Positions 1 through 8,400 of a stretch of 64,000 nt of DNA are shown one piece after another (the stretch's first letter is position 1; every line of letters begins with the position of its first letter). A program made the translations under genes and the position numbers. Under the pieces are notes generated by a model that was not told the DNA's origin, did not search any database, and saw only the letters and a program-made list of their open reading frames with translations. Source of the stretch: Bacteroides fragilis (GTDB lineage Bacteria; Bacteroidota; Bacteroidia; Bacteroidales; DTGW01); the NCBI GenBank assembly GCA_945889005.1, contig CAMDBI010000001.1, positions 62,001-126,000 of the forward strand. The letters are read 5' to 3'.

Positions 1-845
1 ACAATCTTATCTTCAATACTTGGACAATATCGTGGACCTACTCCTTTAATTATTCCTGCATAAAGTGGAGAGTCTTTAAAACCCCTTTCTAATATAGAAT
101 GAACTGCAGAACTTGTATAAACAAAATGACAAGGTTTTTGGACAGTACTTACTCCGTGATTAAAAAGAAAAGAAAATTTTCCAGTTTCATCGGCACTTTG
201 AGATTCGAGCAAAGAAAAATCGATAGATCGACCATCGAGACGAGCTGGAGTACCCGTTTTCATTCGACCTACTTCAAAACCATATATTTTTAATTGATCT
301 GAAATACCAATTGAAGCAGGTTCTGAAATTCTGCCTCCTACAATAGTATTTCGTCCTATGTGCATTAATCCATTGTCGAAAGTTCCAGTTGTAAGTATAA
401 CTGATTTGGCATAAAATGTAACACCTATTTGAGTAGTAACACCTTTTACAACATTGTCTTCTAAAACAAGTGAAACAACATTGTCTTGCCAAAAATCTAA
501 ATTTTTAATTGATTCGAGTATATTACGCCACTCTATAGAAAATTTAACTCTATCGCATTGTGCTCTTGGACTCCACATTGCAGGACCTTTTGACAAATTG
601 AGCATACGAAATTGAATCATCGAACGATCGGTAACTATACCGGTATATCCACCCATAGCATCAATTTCGCGAACAATCTGACCCTTTGCTATACCACCAA
701 TAGCAGGATTGCATGACATTTGGCCAAATTTTGTCATATCCATTGTAATTAACAATGTATTTGATCCAAGATTTGCAGCAGCTGAAGCAGCTTCGCAACC
801 TGCATGACCTCCACCTACAACAATTACATCATAATATTGAATCAT
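1..845 (-). CDS. mnmG: MnmG (GidA) tRNA uridine-34 carboxymethylaminomethyl modification enzyme, 3' end cut by window edge
   Basis: This is the N-terminal part (about 281 residues) of the FAD protein that works with MnmE to modify U34 of certain tRNAs. The ATG lies at 845-843 and is followed at once by a dinucleotide-binding glycine motif (VVGGGHAGCEAA). Other recognisable family segments are SCNPAIGGIAKGQIVREIDAMGG split over residues about 43-65, RMLNLSKGPAMWSPRAQ, and KTGTPARLDGR. The gene runs off the left edge, so the C-terminal helical domain is not visible. ybeY starts a short distance upstream on the same strand, so the genes may be co-transcribed. The identification rests on continuous family-like sequence and I consider it safe. 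Confidence 0.96.
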   Translation of the reverse strand, partial: MIQYYDVIVVGGGHAGCEAASAAANLGSNTLLITMDMTKFGQMSCNPAIGGIAKGQIVREIDAMGGYTGIVTDRSMIQFRMLNLSKGPAMWSPRAQCDRVKFSIEWRNILESIKNLDFWQDNVVSLVLEDNVVKGVTTQIGVTFYAKSVILTTGTFDNGLMHIGRNTIVGGRISEPASIGISDQLKIYGFEVGRMKTGTPARLDGRSIDFSLLESQSADETGKFSFLFNHGVSTVQKPCHFVYTSSAVHSILERGFKDSPLYAGIIKGVGPRYCPSIEDKI

Positions 846-877
846 ACAATAAATAAAAGTAATATTGATTAAATTAT

Positions 878-1306
878 TTAAAATTGAGAAGTTTTAAAAA
901 TATTTAAAGCTTCATCTTCTTTAGAACGCATAATAAGCTGTTCTTGTTCACTAGAATCGTTGAAACCAATTAAATGAAGAATTCCATGAATAATAACTCG
1001 ATTCATTTCATCTTCTCTAGTGGTATTGTATAAAACACTATTTTTAAAAACAATTTCTGAACAAATAAAAATATCACCTGATATTATATTATTGGTACAA
1101 TAATCGAATGTAATGATATCTGTAGGATAATAGTGCTTAAGATATGTATTATTAATTTCAATAATTTCATTGATAGATACAAAAATAAAATTAATTGAAC
1201 CAGATTTCTTGGAATATAAATTAATAATTTTTATAATCCAGCTCCTAATTTTTAACTTGGACTTTAAAGTAAAATTTTGATCTTCTATATTAAAAGAAAT
1301 TGACAC
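878..1306 (-). CDS. ybeY: YbeY endoribonuclease, rRNA maturation and ribosome quality control
   Basis: The 142-residue product has the size of YbeY, a metal-dependent RNase for 16S rRNA 3' processing. The metal motif HGILHLIGFND is visible near residue 110. The third metal ligand, His in proteobacterial YbeY (GYDH), is replaced by Asn-Asp here; from what I know of the family a Lys-Asp or similar pair is usual in Bacteroidota, so I do not read this as inactivation. The start is GTG, and its G is the last base of the TAG stop of the upstream RsbW-like gene, which suggests translational coupling. mnmG follows 33 bases downstream. Confidence 0.93.
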   Translation of the reverse strand: MSISFNIEDQNFTLKSKLKIRSWIIKIINLYSKKSGSINFIFVSINEIIEINNTYLKHYYPTDIITFDYCTNNIISGDIFICSEIVFKNSVLYNTTREDEMNRVIIHGILHLIGFNDSSEQEQLIMRSKEDEALNIFKTSQF

Positions 1307-1701
1307 TAAAGCTTAAAATGAATTTCTACATAAGCTCCGTTTTTTTCGAAAATAACATTGTCTGATAATTTTCTCATTAAAAATACTCCACGACCTGAAA
1401 TATTTTCGATATTTTCGGGAGATGTAGGATCAGGTATATTAGAATAATCAAAACCTGGACCTTCGTCTTCCATCGATATTATTAAATGAGTATTATTAGA
1501 AATTGCTTTTATAATAACATTCTTTTTTTCATCTAATTTATTTCCATGAACTATTGCATTATTAGCGGCTTCTAACATTGCTATAAGAACATTTCCATAT
1601 AGTTCTGAGCTTAACTTTACATCAGAAGATATTTGATCGATAAACTTTTCAATGTGTCTAAGATTATCGATTTTTGCAGAAACTATTAGTTCTTTTTCCA
1701 T
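1306..1701 (-). CDS. RsbW-like ATP-binding protein (anti-sigma / HATPase_c family)
   Basis: The 131-residue protein is a single GHKL-type ATPase domain like RsbW and SpoIIAB anti-sigma kinases. An N box is visible as EAANNAIVHGN (about residues 44-54), a G1 box as MEDEGPGFDYSNIPDPT, and a G2-like GRGVFLMRKLSD. Such proteins usually control sigma factors or STAS anti-anti-sigma partners by phosphorylation. No STAS protein or PP2C phosphatase lies nearby, so the partner is unknown. The stop overlaps the ybeY start by one base. The family is clear; the physiological role is not. Confidence 0.85.
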   Translation of the reverse strand: MEKELIVSAKIDNLRHIEKFIDQISSDVKLSSELYGNVLIAMLEAANNAIVHGNKLDEKKNVIIKAISNNTHLIISMEDEGPGFDYSNIPDPTSPENIENISGRGVFLMRKLSDNVIFEKNGAYVEIHFKL

Positions 1702-1782
1702 TTTATTGAAATCTTATTTTTTTATAAAATTAATAAATTTTAATTTATACTGAAAATATTATAAAATAGTTTCTAAAAAATA

Positions 1783-2994
1783 TTATTTTATTAACCATTC
1801 GATTGGATTTAACTTATTAAAATTGTCCCATAACTCGAAGTGAATATGTGAAGAATTGTCGTCGGAATTTTCATCGGTTAAACCAATGATTTGTTTGGTC
1901 TGCACAACGTCTCCAATATTAACCTTAATATTTATCACATTTTGATAAACACTCATATAATTGCCATGACGAATTATAATTGTATAGTTAGTTCCTTTTA
2001 TTGCAAAAATACGAGAAACCACACCATTAAAAATACATCTAACATTTGTTCCACTATTTGTAGCAATATCTATTCCATTATTTTTAATTTTAATTCCCTT
2101 ATATAGTGGATGAGGATGTTCGCCAAAATGAGAAGTAACAATACCTTTTTCGACAGGCCAAGGAAGTTTAAGTTTATTTTTTTTAAGATCGTCGGAAAGT
2201 ATTTTATCTTCTTTAGATAATGATTGAAAAATATCGGACTTACTTTTAGTTTGCTTATCGGATTTTGATTTTAATTTAGCAGCTTCTTGTTCAATAATTT
2301 TTTTTATTTCATTCTCTATTAATAAAGTTGCTTTTTCATTCTCCTTTAATTTTTTTCGATATTCTTTTTCTTTTATTTTTAAATTTTTAATTAAAATATT
2401 CTGATCATTTTCTTCTTTTAATAAATTAGATTTTTCAGATATACTTTCTTCAAATAATTTTTGCTTACTGTTTTTTTCTATTTCTAAAATAAGAACTTTT
2501 TGTTGAATAGTATCTTTTAAATTTAAAATTTCTAATTTTTGTTTCTTACGATAATCAATATATTGTTGCAAATATTTAATTCGTGTATACGTTTGATTTA
2601 TATCATTAGATGATAGAATATAAATTAATTTTTTCTTGTTATTATTAATTTTATGAAAGTTGTAAATAGTTTTCGCATATTCGACTTTTAAATTAAAAAT
2701 AATAGAGTCTAAATATTTAATTTCATTTGATTTTGAATAAATATTTAAGTTTAATAACTCTATTTGTTGCGATATTTGATCAACTATTTGATTTCGAAGT
2801 TCAATTTTACTTTTAAGTAAAATGATATTATTTAAAGAACCTTTTTGTTTATTTTCAATTTTTTTAAGTAAAACATTAATATATTCAATTTCCTTATACT
2901 TTTCACTTTTCTTTTTTTCTAAATCGGAAATAGATCTAGCAAAAGAGCTTATAGAAAATAAAAGTAAAAATATATGTATATGAAAATTTTTCAA
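1783..2994 (-). CDS. EnvC-like murein hydrolase activator, coiled coil plus degenerate M23/LytM domain
   Basis: The 403-residue protein starts with a signal peptide (cleavage near SISSFARS). A long, lysine- and glutamate-rich coiled coil covers about residues 25-270, followed by a C-terminal LytM/M23 domain (about 285-403). The HxH motif is kept (SSHIHFELW), but the first zinc-ligand position reads NNGIDIAT instead of HxGIDI. A lost first His is known in EnvC and NlpD proteins, which activate amidases rather than cut peptidoglycan. I therefore infer a septal amidase activator in the periplasm. It lies 4 bases after rpiB on the same strand. Confidence 0.88.
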   Translation of the reverse strand: MKNFHIHIFLLLFSISSFARSISDLEKKKSEKYKEIEYINVLLKKIENKQKGSLNNIILLKSKIELRNQIVDQISQQIELLNLNIYSKSNEIKYLDSIIFNLKVEYAKTIYNFHKINNNKKKLIYILSSNDINQTYTRIKYLQQYIDYRKKQKLEILNLKDTIQQKVLILEIEKNSKQKLFEESISEKSNLLKEENDQNILIKNLKIKEKEYRKKLKENEKATLLIENEIKKIIEQEAAKLKSKSDKQTKSKSDIFQSLSKEDKILSDDLKKNKLKLPWPVEKGIVTSHFGEHPHPLYKGIKIKNNGIDIATNSGTNVRCIFNGVVSRIFAIKGTNYTIIIRHGNYMSVYQNVINIKVNIGDVVQTKQIIGLTDENSDDNSSHIHFELWDNFNKLNPIEWLIK

Positions 2995-2998
2995 AATA

Positions 2999-3439
2999 CT
3001 ATGAAATTGGGATTTTGTTAATTCTGTTTAGATGACGCCCTCCGTCAAAAGGAGTAATTAAAAAAGATCTGATAATGTCAAAAGCTTCATCGTTAGAAAT
3101 AAAACGAGCCGGTAAAGAACAAACATTGGCATTGTTATGAGCACGGGCTAAAATAGCAATCTCACGATTCCAACATAAAGCAGCTCTAATACCTTTGTGT
3201 TTATTTACAGTCATATTAATACCATTACCACTACCACAAACAGAAATACCAATTAAATTTTCCATTTTTTCGACAGAATTGGCCATTGGGTGAGCAAAAT
3301 CTGCATAATCACATGATTCTGAACTATTTGTTCCAAAATCTGTAACTATATAATTATTTTCGAGAAGCCAAACTTTTAATAATTCTTTTAAAGAATATCC
3401 GGCATGATCTGCAGCAATAGCAATTTTTGTTCGTTCCAT
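2999..3439 (-). CDS. rpiB: Ribose-5-phosphate isomerase B
   Basis: The 146-residue length fits RpiB, which interconverts ribose 5-phosphate and ribulose 5-phosphate in the pentose phosphate pathway. The N-terminus KIAIAADHAGYSLKE carries the family Asp-His pair. The active-site loop CGSGNGINMTVNKHKGIRAA contains the catalytic Cys and the anion-binding glycines. The C-terminal helix ends in GGRHLNRINKI. It appears to be the first gene of a minus-strand run that continues with the EnvC-like gene. The family also includes LacA/LacB, but their sequences are more divergent. Confidence 0.95.
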   Translation of the reverse strand: MERTKIAIAADHAGYSLKELLKVWLLENNYIVTDFGTNSSESCDYADFAHPMANSVEKMENLIGISVCGSGNGINMTVNKHKGIRAALCWNREIAILARAHNNANVCSLPARFISNDEAFDIIRSFLITPFDGGRHLNRINKIPIS

Positions 3440-3803
3440 ATTAAAATACTATTAATAAAAAGTGTATATTATGTTAAAACATTTAATAAAATAATGTGTC
3501 TAATTTAAATTATGATATTCATTACAATTTTTTTTTAATAAAAAAATAAAATTTTGTAATATTAATATTGATTTAATTAACCATTAAACCAATATTTACA
3601 TCTGTAAACTTATAAACAAAATTAAGATATGAACGTTTGTTAATAATCATTATAAAATTTTAATTTTCAATAATATATTAAAATAATTGAATGTTAATAA
3701 ACAAGAAAAAAAAATAAAAAATTCAAAAGCAAGAATAATCAAAAAATTTTTTAAACCATTTAACAAGCTATATATATTTACATAAAAAAGAGATTTTTAA
3801 ACA
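3440..3803. other. AT-rich divergent intergenic region without recognisable gene
   Basis: This 364-bp stretch separates the divergent rpiB and nadA genes. It is almost purely A and T, with many short A or T runs. I see no open frame, no strong hairpin and no good TAnnTTTG promoter copy on either strand, although promoters for both neighbours must lie here. Confidence 0.6.
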
Positions 3804-4748
3804 ATGAATAATAATAATTATATAGAGGCAATAACAAAATTGCGAAAAGAAAAGAATGCAATAATTTTGGCACATTATTATCAGGAAGGAGAAATACAAG
3901 ATATTGCCGATTTTGTGGGTGATAGTTTGGGCTTATCTCAACAAGCAGCAAAAACTAAAGCTGATATAATCGTATTTGCAGGAGTACATTTTATGGCAGA
4001 AACAGCTAAAATAATATGTCCTGAAAAAAAGGTATTAATTCCCGATTTAATGGCAGGTTGTTCATTGGCCGACTCTTGCCCGGCCGATATATTTGAAAAA
4101 TTTGTCAAAGAACATCCCGATCATTTGGTAATATCGTATGTAAATACAACAGCAGAAATAAAAGCATTGACCGATATAGTATGTACATCGTCCAATGCAA
4201 TTGAAATAGTTGAAAGTTTACCAAAGGAACAAAAAATACTATTTGGTCCCGATAGAAATTTAGGAAATTATATTAACAGCATTACAAACAGAAATATGCT
4301 TGTTTGGGATGGTGCTTGTCATGTACACGAAGAATTTTCGTTTGAACGTATTTTGGAGCTTAAAAAGGCAAATAAAGATGCTAAAATAATATCACATCCG
4401 GAATGTAAAAAACCAATATTGTTAATTTCTGATCATATTGGATCAACCGCATCGTTGTTGAAATTTGTTAGGAGCGATAATGCAAAGGAATATATAGTAG
4501 CAACAGAATCGGGAATACTGCATCAAATGCAAAAATCGTGTCCAGAAAAAAAATTTTTTCCGGCTCCGCCGATCGATGTAACTTGTGGTTGCAACGACTG
4601 TAAATTTATGAAAATGATAAATTTAAAAAAAATTTATGATTGTTTGGAAAACGAAAAGCCAGAAATACTTATAGAAGAAAGATTGCGAAATAAAGCAGAA
4701 AAATCGATTATGAGAATGCTCGAAATTTCTGAAAAATTAGGGCTTTAA
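3804..4748 (+). CDS. nadA: Quinolinate synthase A
   Basis: NadA condenses iminoaspartate with dihydroxyacetone phosphate to quinolinate, using a 4Fe-4S cluster, in de novo NAD synthesis. The 314-residue product begins with the typical LRKEKNAIILAHYYQEGEIQ segment split around residues 13-32. Cysteines placed as in the family are seen in LMAGCSLADSCPAD, WDGACHVHEE and VTCGCNDCKFMK; the last supplies one cluster ligand. Its partner nadB lies about 58 kb away at 61963, so the pathway genes are not an operon here. The stop overlaps the end of the convergent VanZ-like gene by 4 bases. Confidence 0.97.
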   Translation: MNNNNYIEAITKLRKEKNAIILAHYYQEGEIQDIADFVGDSLGLSQQAAKTKADIIVFAGVHFMAETAKIICPEKKVLIPDLMAGCSLADSCPADIFEKFVKEHPDHLVISYVNTTAEIKALTDIVCTSSNAIEIVESLPKEQKILFGPDRNLGNYINSITNRNMLVWDGACHVHEEFSFERILELKKANKDAKIISHPECKKPILLISDHIGSTASLLKFVRSDNAKEYIVATESGILHQMQKSCPEKKFFPAPPIDVTCGCNDCKFMKMINLKKIYDCLENEKPEILIEERLRNKAEKSIMRMLEISEKLGL

Positions 4749-5140
4749 TAAATGTTTTTATAAATATTTGGGAAAGATTTTAGTAAAAAAAATGCCAAAA
4801 TGCCAAAAACAGAACCTAAAACATTTGCAATAAAATCGGACCAATCTGCACCTCGATTTACAAATACTGCATTTTGAAGCATTTCGATTGAACCACCATA
4901 AATGGCAGAAATATTAAGAGGGTATATGTAAGTTCGTTTTCGTACTTTGGAGTGAAATTTGACATATCCTATCATTAAAAGAAAAGAGAATACAAAGTAA
5001 AAACCGAAATGGACTATTTTGTCGAAATAAGGAATACTGATAAGTGATACTTTATTGAGCTCATTACCTGGAATAGCACATGCTACTAAAATAAGAGCTG
5101 CCCAAAGAAGAGAAATCCAAAAATTTTTAAATAATTTCAT
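4745..5140 (-). CDS. VanZ-like family membrane protein
   Basis: The 131-residue protein has four predicted membrane segments (about residues 8-23, 45-60, 75-95 and 108-125). It shows the VanZ-like pattern DKIVHFGFYFVFSFLL, a later IYGGSIEMLQ and a closing RGADWSDFIANVLGSVFG. VanZ is named for low-level teicoplanin resistance, but most chromosomal members have no known function, and I do not assign one. It converges with nadA, overlapping by 4 bases, and diverges from hemW. Confidence 0.85.
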   Translation of the reverse strand: MKLFKNFWISLLWAALILVACAIPGNELNKVSLISIPYFDKIVHFGFYFVFSFLLMIGYVKFHSKVRKRTYIYPLNISAIYGGSIEMLQNAVFVNRGADWSDFIANVLGSVFGILAFFLLKSFPNIYKNIY

Positions 5141-5183
5141 TGATTATTTTTTTTCAAAGTAAAACATTTTTTAATAGATAACA

Positions 5184-6299
5184 ATGGCCGGAATATACAT
5201 ACACATACCTTTTTGTAAGTCCAAATGTGGCTATTGCGATTTTTATTCGGACAATCAATTGAATTTGAGGAAAGAATATGTAGAATCTGTACTTAAAGAA
5301 ATAGAACAGCAATATTGTTTTTTAAGTGAAAGAGAAATTTCAAGTATTTATTTTGGAGGAGGAACCCCAAGTCAAATGACGATTGATGACTGTCAATTGA
5401 TTATTGAAAAAATAAAGTCATATTTTTTTATAAAAAAAGAAGCAGAAATAACATTTGAAGCAAATCCGGACGATTTGAATACAAACTATCTGAGAGATTT
5501 GATAAAAATTGGAATAAACAGAATAAGTCTAGGTGTTCAAACATTTGATGATGCAGGTTTGAAATTAATGAATCGTAGGCATTCATCATCACAGGCGATT
5601 GACACAGTTATAATGGCTCAGGCTGCAGGTTTTGAAAATATTACACTGGATTTAATATATGGATACCCCGGTTTATCTGAAGAATTATGGATAAAAAACT
5701 TGGAAATAGCGTTTTTATTAACAATAAAACATTTATCGGCTTACCATTTGATATTTGAACAAGGAACGCCATTTTACAAATTAAAAAAGAACAAAAAGTT
5801 GATAGAGGTAGATGAATCGGTCAGCGAAAAACATTATGATATATTATGTAACGAGGCTTTAAAAAATGGATTTGAACATTACGAGATTTCAAATTTTTGC
5901 TTGCCTGGTTATGAATCGAAGCATAATAGTAATTACTGGAATGGAACACCATATTTGGGATTAGGACCTTCGGCACATTCGTTCGATGGAAAAATTAGAC
6001 GATTCAATATTGCGAATACTAAACAATATATTGAACTTGTCTGTAACCAAGGACAATATTGGCAAGACGAAATACTCACTGAGAAAGATAGGGTCAATGA
6101 ATATATAATGATTCACCTGAGAACTTCAAATGGAATCGATTTGGATGAGTTTGATCAAATATTTGGTAAAAAACATTTAGATAGGTTAATTGAAGTAGCA
6201 AAAACACATAAAAAACCTGAAAAAATGGGTCAATACCTTAGAATTTCTGAAAAAGATTTATTGGTTTCAGATCCAATTATTTTGGATTTGTTTCTTTAA
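5184..6299 (+). CDS. hemW: HemW-type radical SAM protein (heme chaperone, coproporphyrinogen oxidase-like)
   Basis: The 371-residue protein has the radical SAM motif CKSKCGYC with cysteines at residues 11, 15 and 18. An SAM-binding YFGGGTPSQM follows near residue 58. It matches the HemW/HemN family; the one-residue extension typical of HemW (C-x3-C-x2-C then DF) and the lack of an N-terminal extension favour HemW, a heme-binding chaperone, over the true oxidase HemN. The C-terminal HemN_C domain is present (YIMIHLRTSNGIDLDEF). The gene overlaps the end of the convergent MFS gene by 4 bases. Confidence 0.92.
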   Translation: MAGIYIHIPFCKSKCGYCDFYSDNQLNLRKEYVESVLKEIEQQYCFLSEREISSIYFGGGTPSQMTIDDCQLIIEKIKSYFFIKKEAEITFEANPDDLNTNYLRDLIKIGINRISLGVQTFDDAGLKLMNRRHSSSQAIDTVIMAQAAGFENITLDLIYGYPGLSEELWIKNLEIAFLLTIKHLSAYHLIFEQGTPFYKLKKNKKLIEVDESVSEKHYDILCNEALKNGFEHYEISNFCLPGYESKHNSNYWNGTPYLGLGPSAHSFDGKIRRFNIANTKQYIELVCNQGQYWQDEILTEKDRVNEYIMIHLRTSNGIDLDEFDQIFGKKHLDRLIEVAKTHKKPEKMGQYLRISEKDLLVSDPIILDLFL

Positions 6300-7597
6300 C
6301 TTGTAACAACCTGTTTCTTTTTTATTAAAGCATATAAAAGTATCAAAAAAGCAAATACAAAATAAATAGAAAGCATTACAATGCTAATTCTCATATTTCC
6401 GGTAATGTGTTCGAGCAATCCAAAACTAAACATACCAAGCACAATTCCAATTTTCTCAGTGATGTCGTAAAAAGAGAAATAGGAAGCAGTATCGATAGTA
6501 TCATTAGGTATAAGTTTTGAATATGTGGCTCGTGCTTGCGATTGAATACCACCCATAACCAAACCTACCATAGCAGCTAAAATATAAAACTGGTTAGCTG
6601 TTTGAACATAATAAGCAATAGTGCAGATAACAACCCAAATTCCGAGCATAATTAGTAATGAGACGAAGTTGCCCAAGGTGTTAGAAACTTTAGCAAATGT
6701 GAAAGAACCAACCACTGCAAGTATTTGAATAAGAAAGACTGTAATAATTAATTCGGAGTCGCCAATACCTAACTCGCTGCTTCCAAACAATGCTGCAACA
6801 AGCATTACCGTTTGAACCCCCATGCTAAGGAAAAAGAAAGAAACCAAAAACAGGTTCATGGTCTTCATGTGAATTACATTACGGAAAACTTTTGCAATTT
6901 CTTGAAAACCTTTAGCAAACAAATGAGTTTTGAAAGTGAATTCGCCCTTGTATTCTTTAAGGTTGAAAAAAGCAATTTGAGCCATTGCAATCCACCAAAT
7001 ACCCACCAAAAGAAAAGAAAAGCGAAGAGCTTCTAATTTATTGGGGAAACCCCATATTTGCCACGTTTCGATGGTTATAATATTGAGTAAAAATAAAATC
7101 ATGCTACCCATATAACCCCATGCGAAGCCTTTTGCACTAATTGAATTGTGACGGTCTGGTGTAGCAATTATTGGCAAAAATGAATTGTAATACACAAAAG
7201 AACCAGCCCAACCAACCACAGCAAGAGCAATGAGTATTAAACCGAATTCCATATTGTAGCCATTGAAGAAATACAAAGAACTACAAGCAGTTGCACCTAT
7301 GATGGTAAAGAAAATCATAAAACGTTTGCGGTAACCACCCATGTCGGCAATACCCGAAAGTAAAGGCGTAAGAAAGATCACAATAGCGTAGCCAATGGCA
7401 ATGGTAAAATCGTAAAGAACCGTATTTTTGAACGATAAACCAAAAATACTCACCATATCGCCGCCAAAAGCACGTTGTGTGACTTGCTTGTAATAAATAG
7501 GAAAAAGTACAGAAGTTATTATCAGATTATAAACAGAATTAGCAGCATCGAACGAACACCATGCATTGATGGTTTTTTTATTGTTTTTCTTTAGCAT
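6296..7597 (-). CDS. MFS transporter, UMF1 (Atg22-like) family
   Basis: An 11-12 helix major facilitator protein of about 433 residues. The N-terminal INAWCSFDAANSVYNLI is typical of the UMF1 subgroup of bacterial transporters related to yeast Atg22. I chose the ATG at 7597 because a longer frame to 7675 would add a low-complexity, non-family N-terminus. The loop QSQARATYSKLIP (about residue 355) and the later FSFYDITEKIG are also family-like. The substrate is unknown; relatives are suggested to export amino acids or sugars, but nothing here decides it. Confidence 0.85.
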   Translation of the reverse strand: MLKKNNKKTINAWCSFDAANSVYNLIITSVLFPIYYKQVTQRAFGGDMVSIFGLSFKNTVLYDFTIAIGYAIVIFLTPLLSGIADMGGYRKRFMIFFTIIGATACSSLYFFNGYNMEFGLILIALAVVGWAGSFVYYNSFLPIIATPDRHNSISAKGFAWGYMGSMILFLLNIITIETWQIWGFPNKLEALRFSFLLVGIWWIAMAQIAFFNLKEYKGEFTFKTHLFAKGFQEIAKVFRNVIHMKTMNLFLVSFFFLSMGVQTVMLVAALFGSSELGIGDSELIITVFLIQILAVVGSFTFAKVSNTLGNFVSLLIMLGIWVVICTIAYYVQTANQFYILAAMVGLVMGGIQSQARATYSKLIPNDTIDTASYFSFYDITEKIGIVLGMFSFGLLEHITGNMRISIVMLSIYFVFAFLILLYALIKKKQVVTS

Positions 7598-7721
7598 TAT
7601 TTTTAAATTTAGATGTGTAAAAGTATTAAAATAATGAAAAAGTGAATGATTGTAGAAAAAAAATAAAAATTTCAAGTTTACTATAGTTATTAAAATATAT
7701 AATTATTATGTAAAAATTACA

Positions 7722-7729
7722 TATTTTTG
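7722..7729 (+). promoter_or_regulatory. Possible -7 promoter element of the BrnT/BrnA pair
   Basis: TATTTTTG fits the Bacteroidota -7 consensus TAnnTTTG and ends 11 bases before the first ATG of brnT. No TTG -33 box is seen at the usual spacing, so support is modest. Such a short leader could be regulated by BrnA binding, but no operator palindrome is obvious. Confidence 0.4.
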
Positions 7730-7740
7730 CTATAATAAAT

Positions 7741-8010
7741 ATGGTTATGGCTTTCGAATTTGATGAACAAAAAAGTTCGGGAAACTTACAAAAACATGGA
7801 ATTGATTTTATAGAAGCCCAAAAATTATGGGACGATGTAAATATGATTGTTATTCCAGCAAGAACAATAGATGAGTCGAGATATTTATTAATAGCCATGC
7901 TTGGGAAATCTACTTGGTCGGCTATTTATACCATTAGAGATAACAATATCAGGATAATATCAGTTAGAAAAGCTAGAGAAAATGAAAAAGAAATCTATTT
8001 TGGCAAATGA
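7741..8010 (+). CDS. brnT: BrnT family toxin (RelE-fold ribonuclease)
   Basis: The 89-residue protein carries the BrnT pattern: an N-terminal FEFDEQKSSGNLQKHGIDF, a central DESRYLLIAMLGKSTWSAIYT, and a C-terminal IRIISVRKARENEKEIY that matches the conserved ISxRxAxxxExxxY ending. BrnT inhibits translation by mRNA cleavage and is neutralised by BrnA. There are two possible starts, ATG at 7741 and at 7747; the second (MAFEFDEQ) may be the real one. The gene overlaps the downstream antitoxin by 29 bases, the usual toxin-first order of this module. Confidence 0.9.
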   Translation: MVMAFEFDEQKSSGNLQKHGIDFIEAQKLWDDVNMIVIPARTIDESRYLLIAMLGKSTWSAIYTIRDNNIRIISVRKARENEKEIYFGK

Positions 8011-8224
8011 TTTTGATGCTGCATTCGATGGGGGAGAAGATATTGTTGCACATCTTGACAAATCAAAAGCTGTAAGACCAGTATTGAAACAACATCGTGT
8101 AACGGTAGATTTCCCTGCATGGATGGTTAACCAGCTCGATAGTGTTGCGCAACGACTAGGAATTCCCCGTCAATCGGTTATTAAGGTATTTATATCCGAA
8201 AAACTGAAAGAAAGTACTTTGTAA
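7982..8224 (+). CDS. brnA: BrnA family antitoxin, ribbon-helix-helix
   Basis: The 80-residue protein has the N-terminal FDAAFDGGEDIVAHLD toxin-binding region. A C-terminal ribbon-helix-helix follows: strand RVTVDFPAWMVNQLD, then helices ending in IPRQSVIKVFISEKL. BrnA binds BrnT and represses its own operon. The start ATG is the one that overlaps the brnT end. A 65-bp repeat element lies 75 bases downstream. Confidence 0.88.
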   Translation: MKKKSILANDFDAAFDGGEDIVAHLDKSKAVRPVLKQHRVTVDFPAWMVNQLDSVAQRLGIPRQSVIKVFISEKLKESTL

Positions 8225-8298
8225 AGTATATTATTCGGCCAATTTTTCTTTTTTTGTAGTGAAGAACTTTAGCTTCGATATTGAAAATAATTAACATA

Positions 8299-8363
8299 TT
8301 TATTACAATTATGGAAGGTCTACGACCTTCAAAACCTCGTAGAGGTATCATAATTGTAATAAA
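8299..8363. repeat. 65-bp element: 15-bp perfect terminal inverted repeats around two mini-hairpins
   Basis: The ends TTTATTACAATTATG (8299-8313) and CATAATTGTAATAAA (8349-8363) are perfect reverse complements. Between them lie GAAGGTC-TAC-GACCTTC and ACCTC-GTA-GAGGT, two hairpins with 3-nt loops. The loop style is shared with the larger element at 39655-39913. It sits between brnA and the end of pstS and could also act as a two-way terminator, but it lacks a clean T-run. Confidence 0.75.
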
Positions 8364-8400
8364 ACAGAGAGATATCTATACGAATATACCTAATTTTTAA

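Noticed and set aside
1783-2994. Active M23 endopeptidase
   Set aside because: The first zinc-ligand His is replaced by Asn, so an activator role is more likely than catalysis.
3440-3803. Replication origin or riboswitch in the long AT-rich gap before nadA
   Set aside because: No DnaA boxes, ordered repeats or stable conserved-looking fold could be seen; AT-richness alone is not evidence.
7626-7898. Minus-strand frame across brnT
   Set aside because: It is antisense to a well-supported BrnT gene and has low-complexity sequence.
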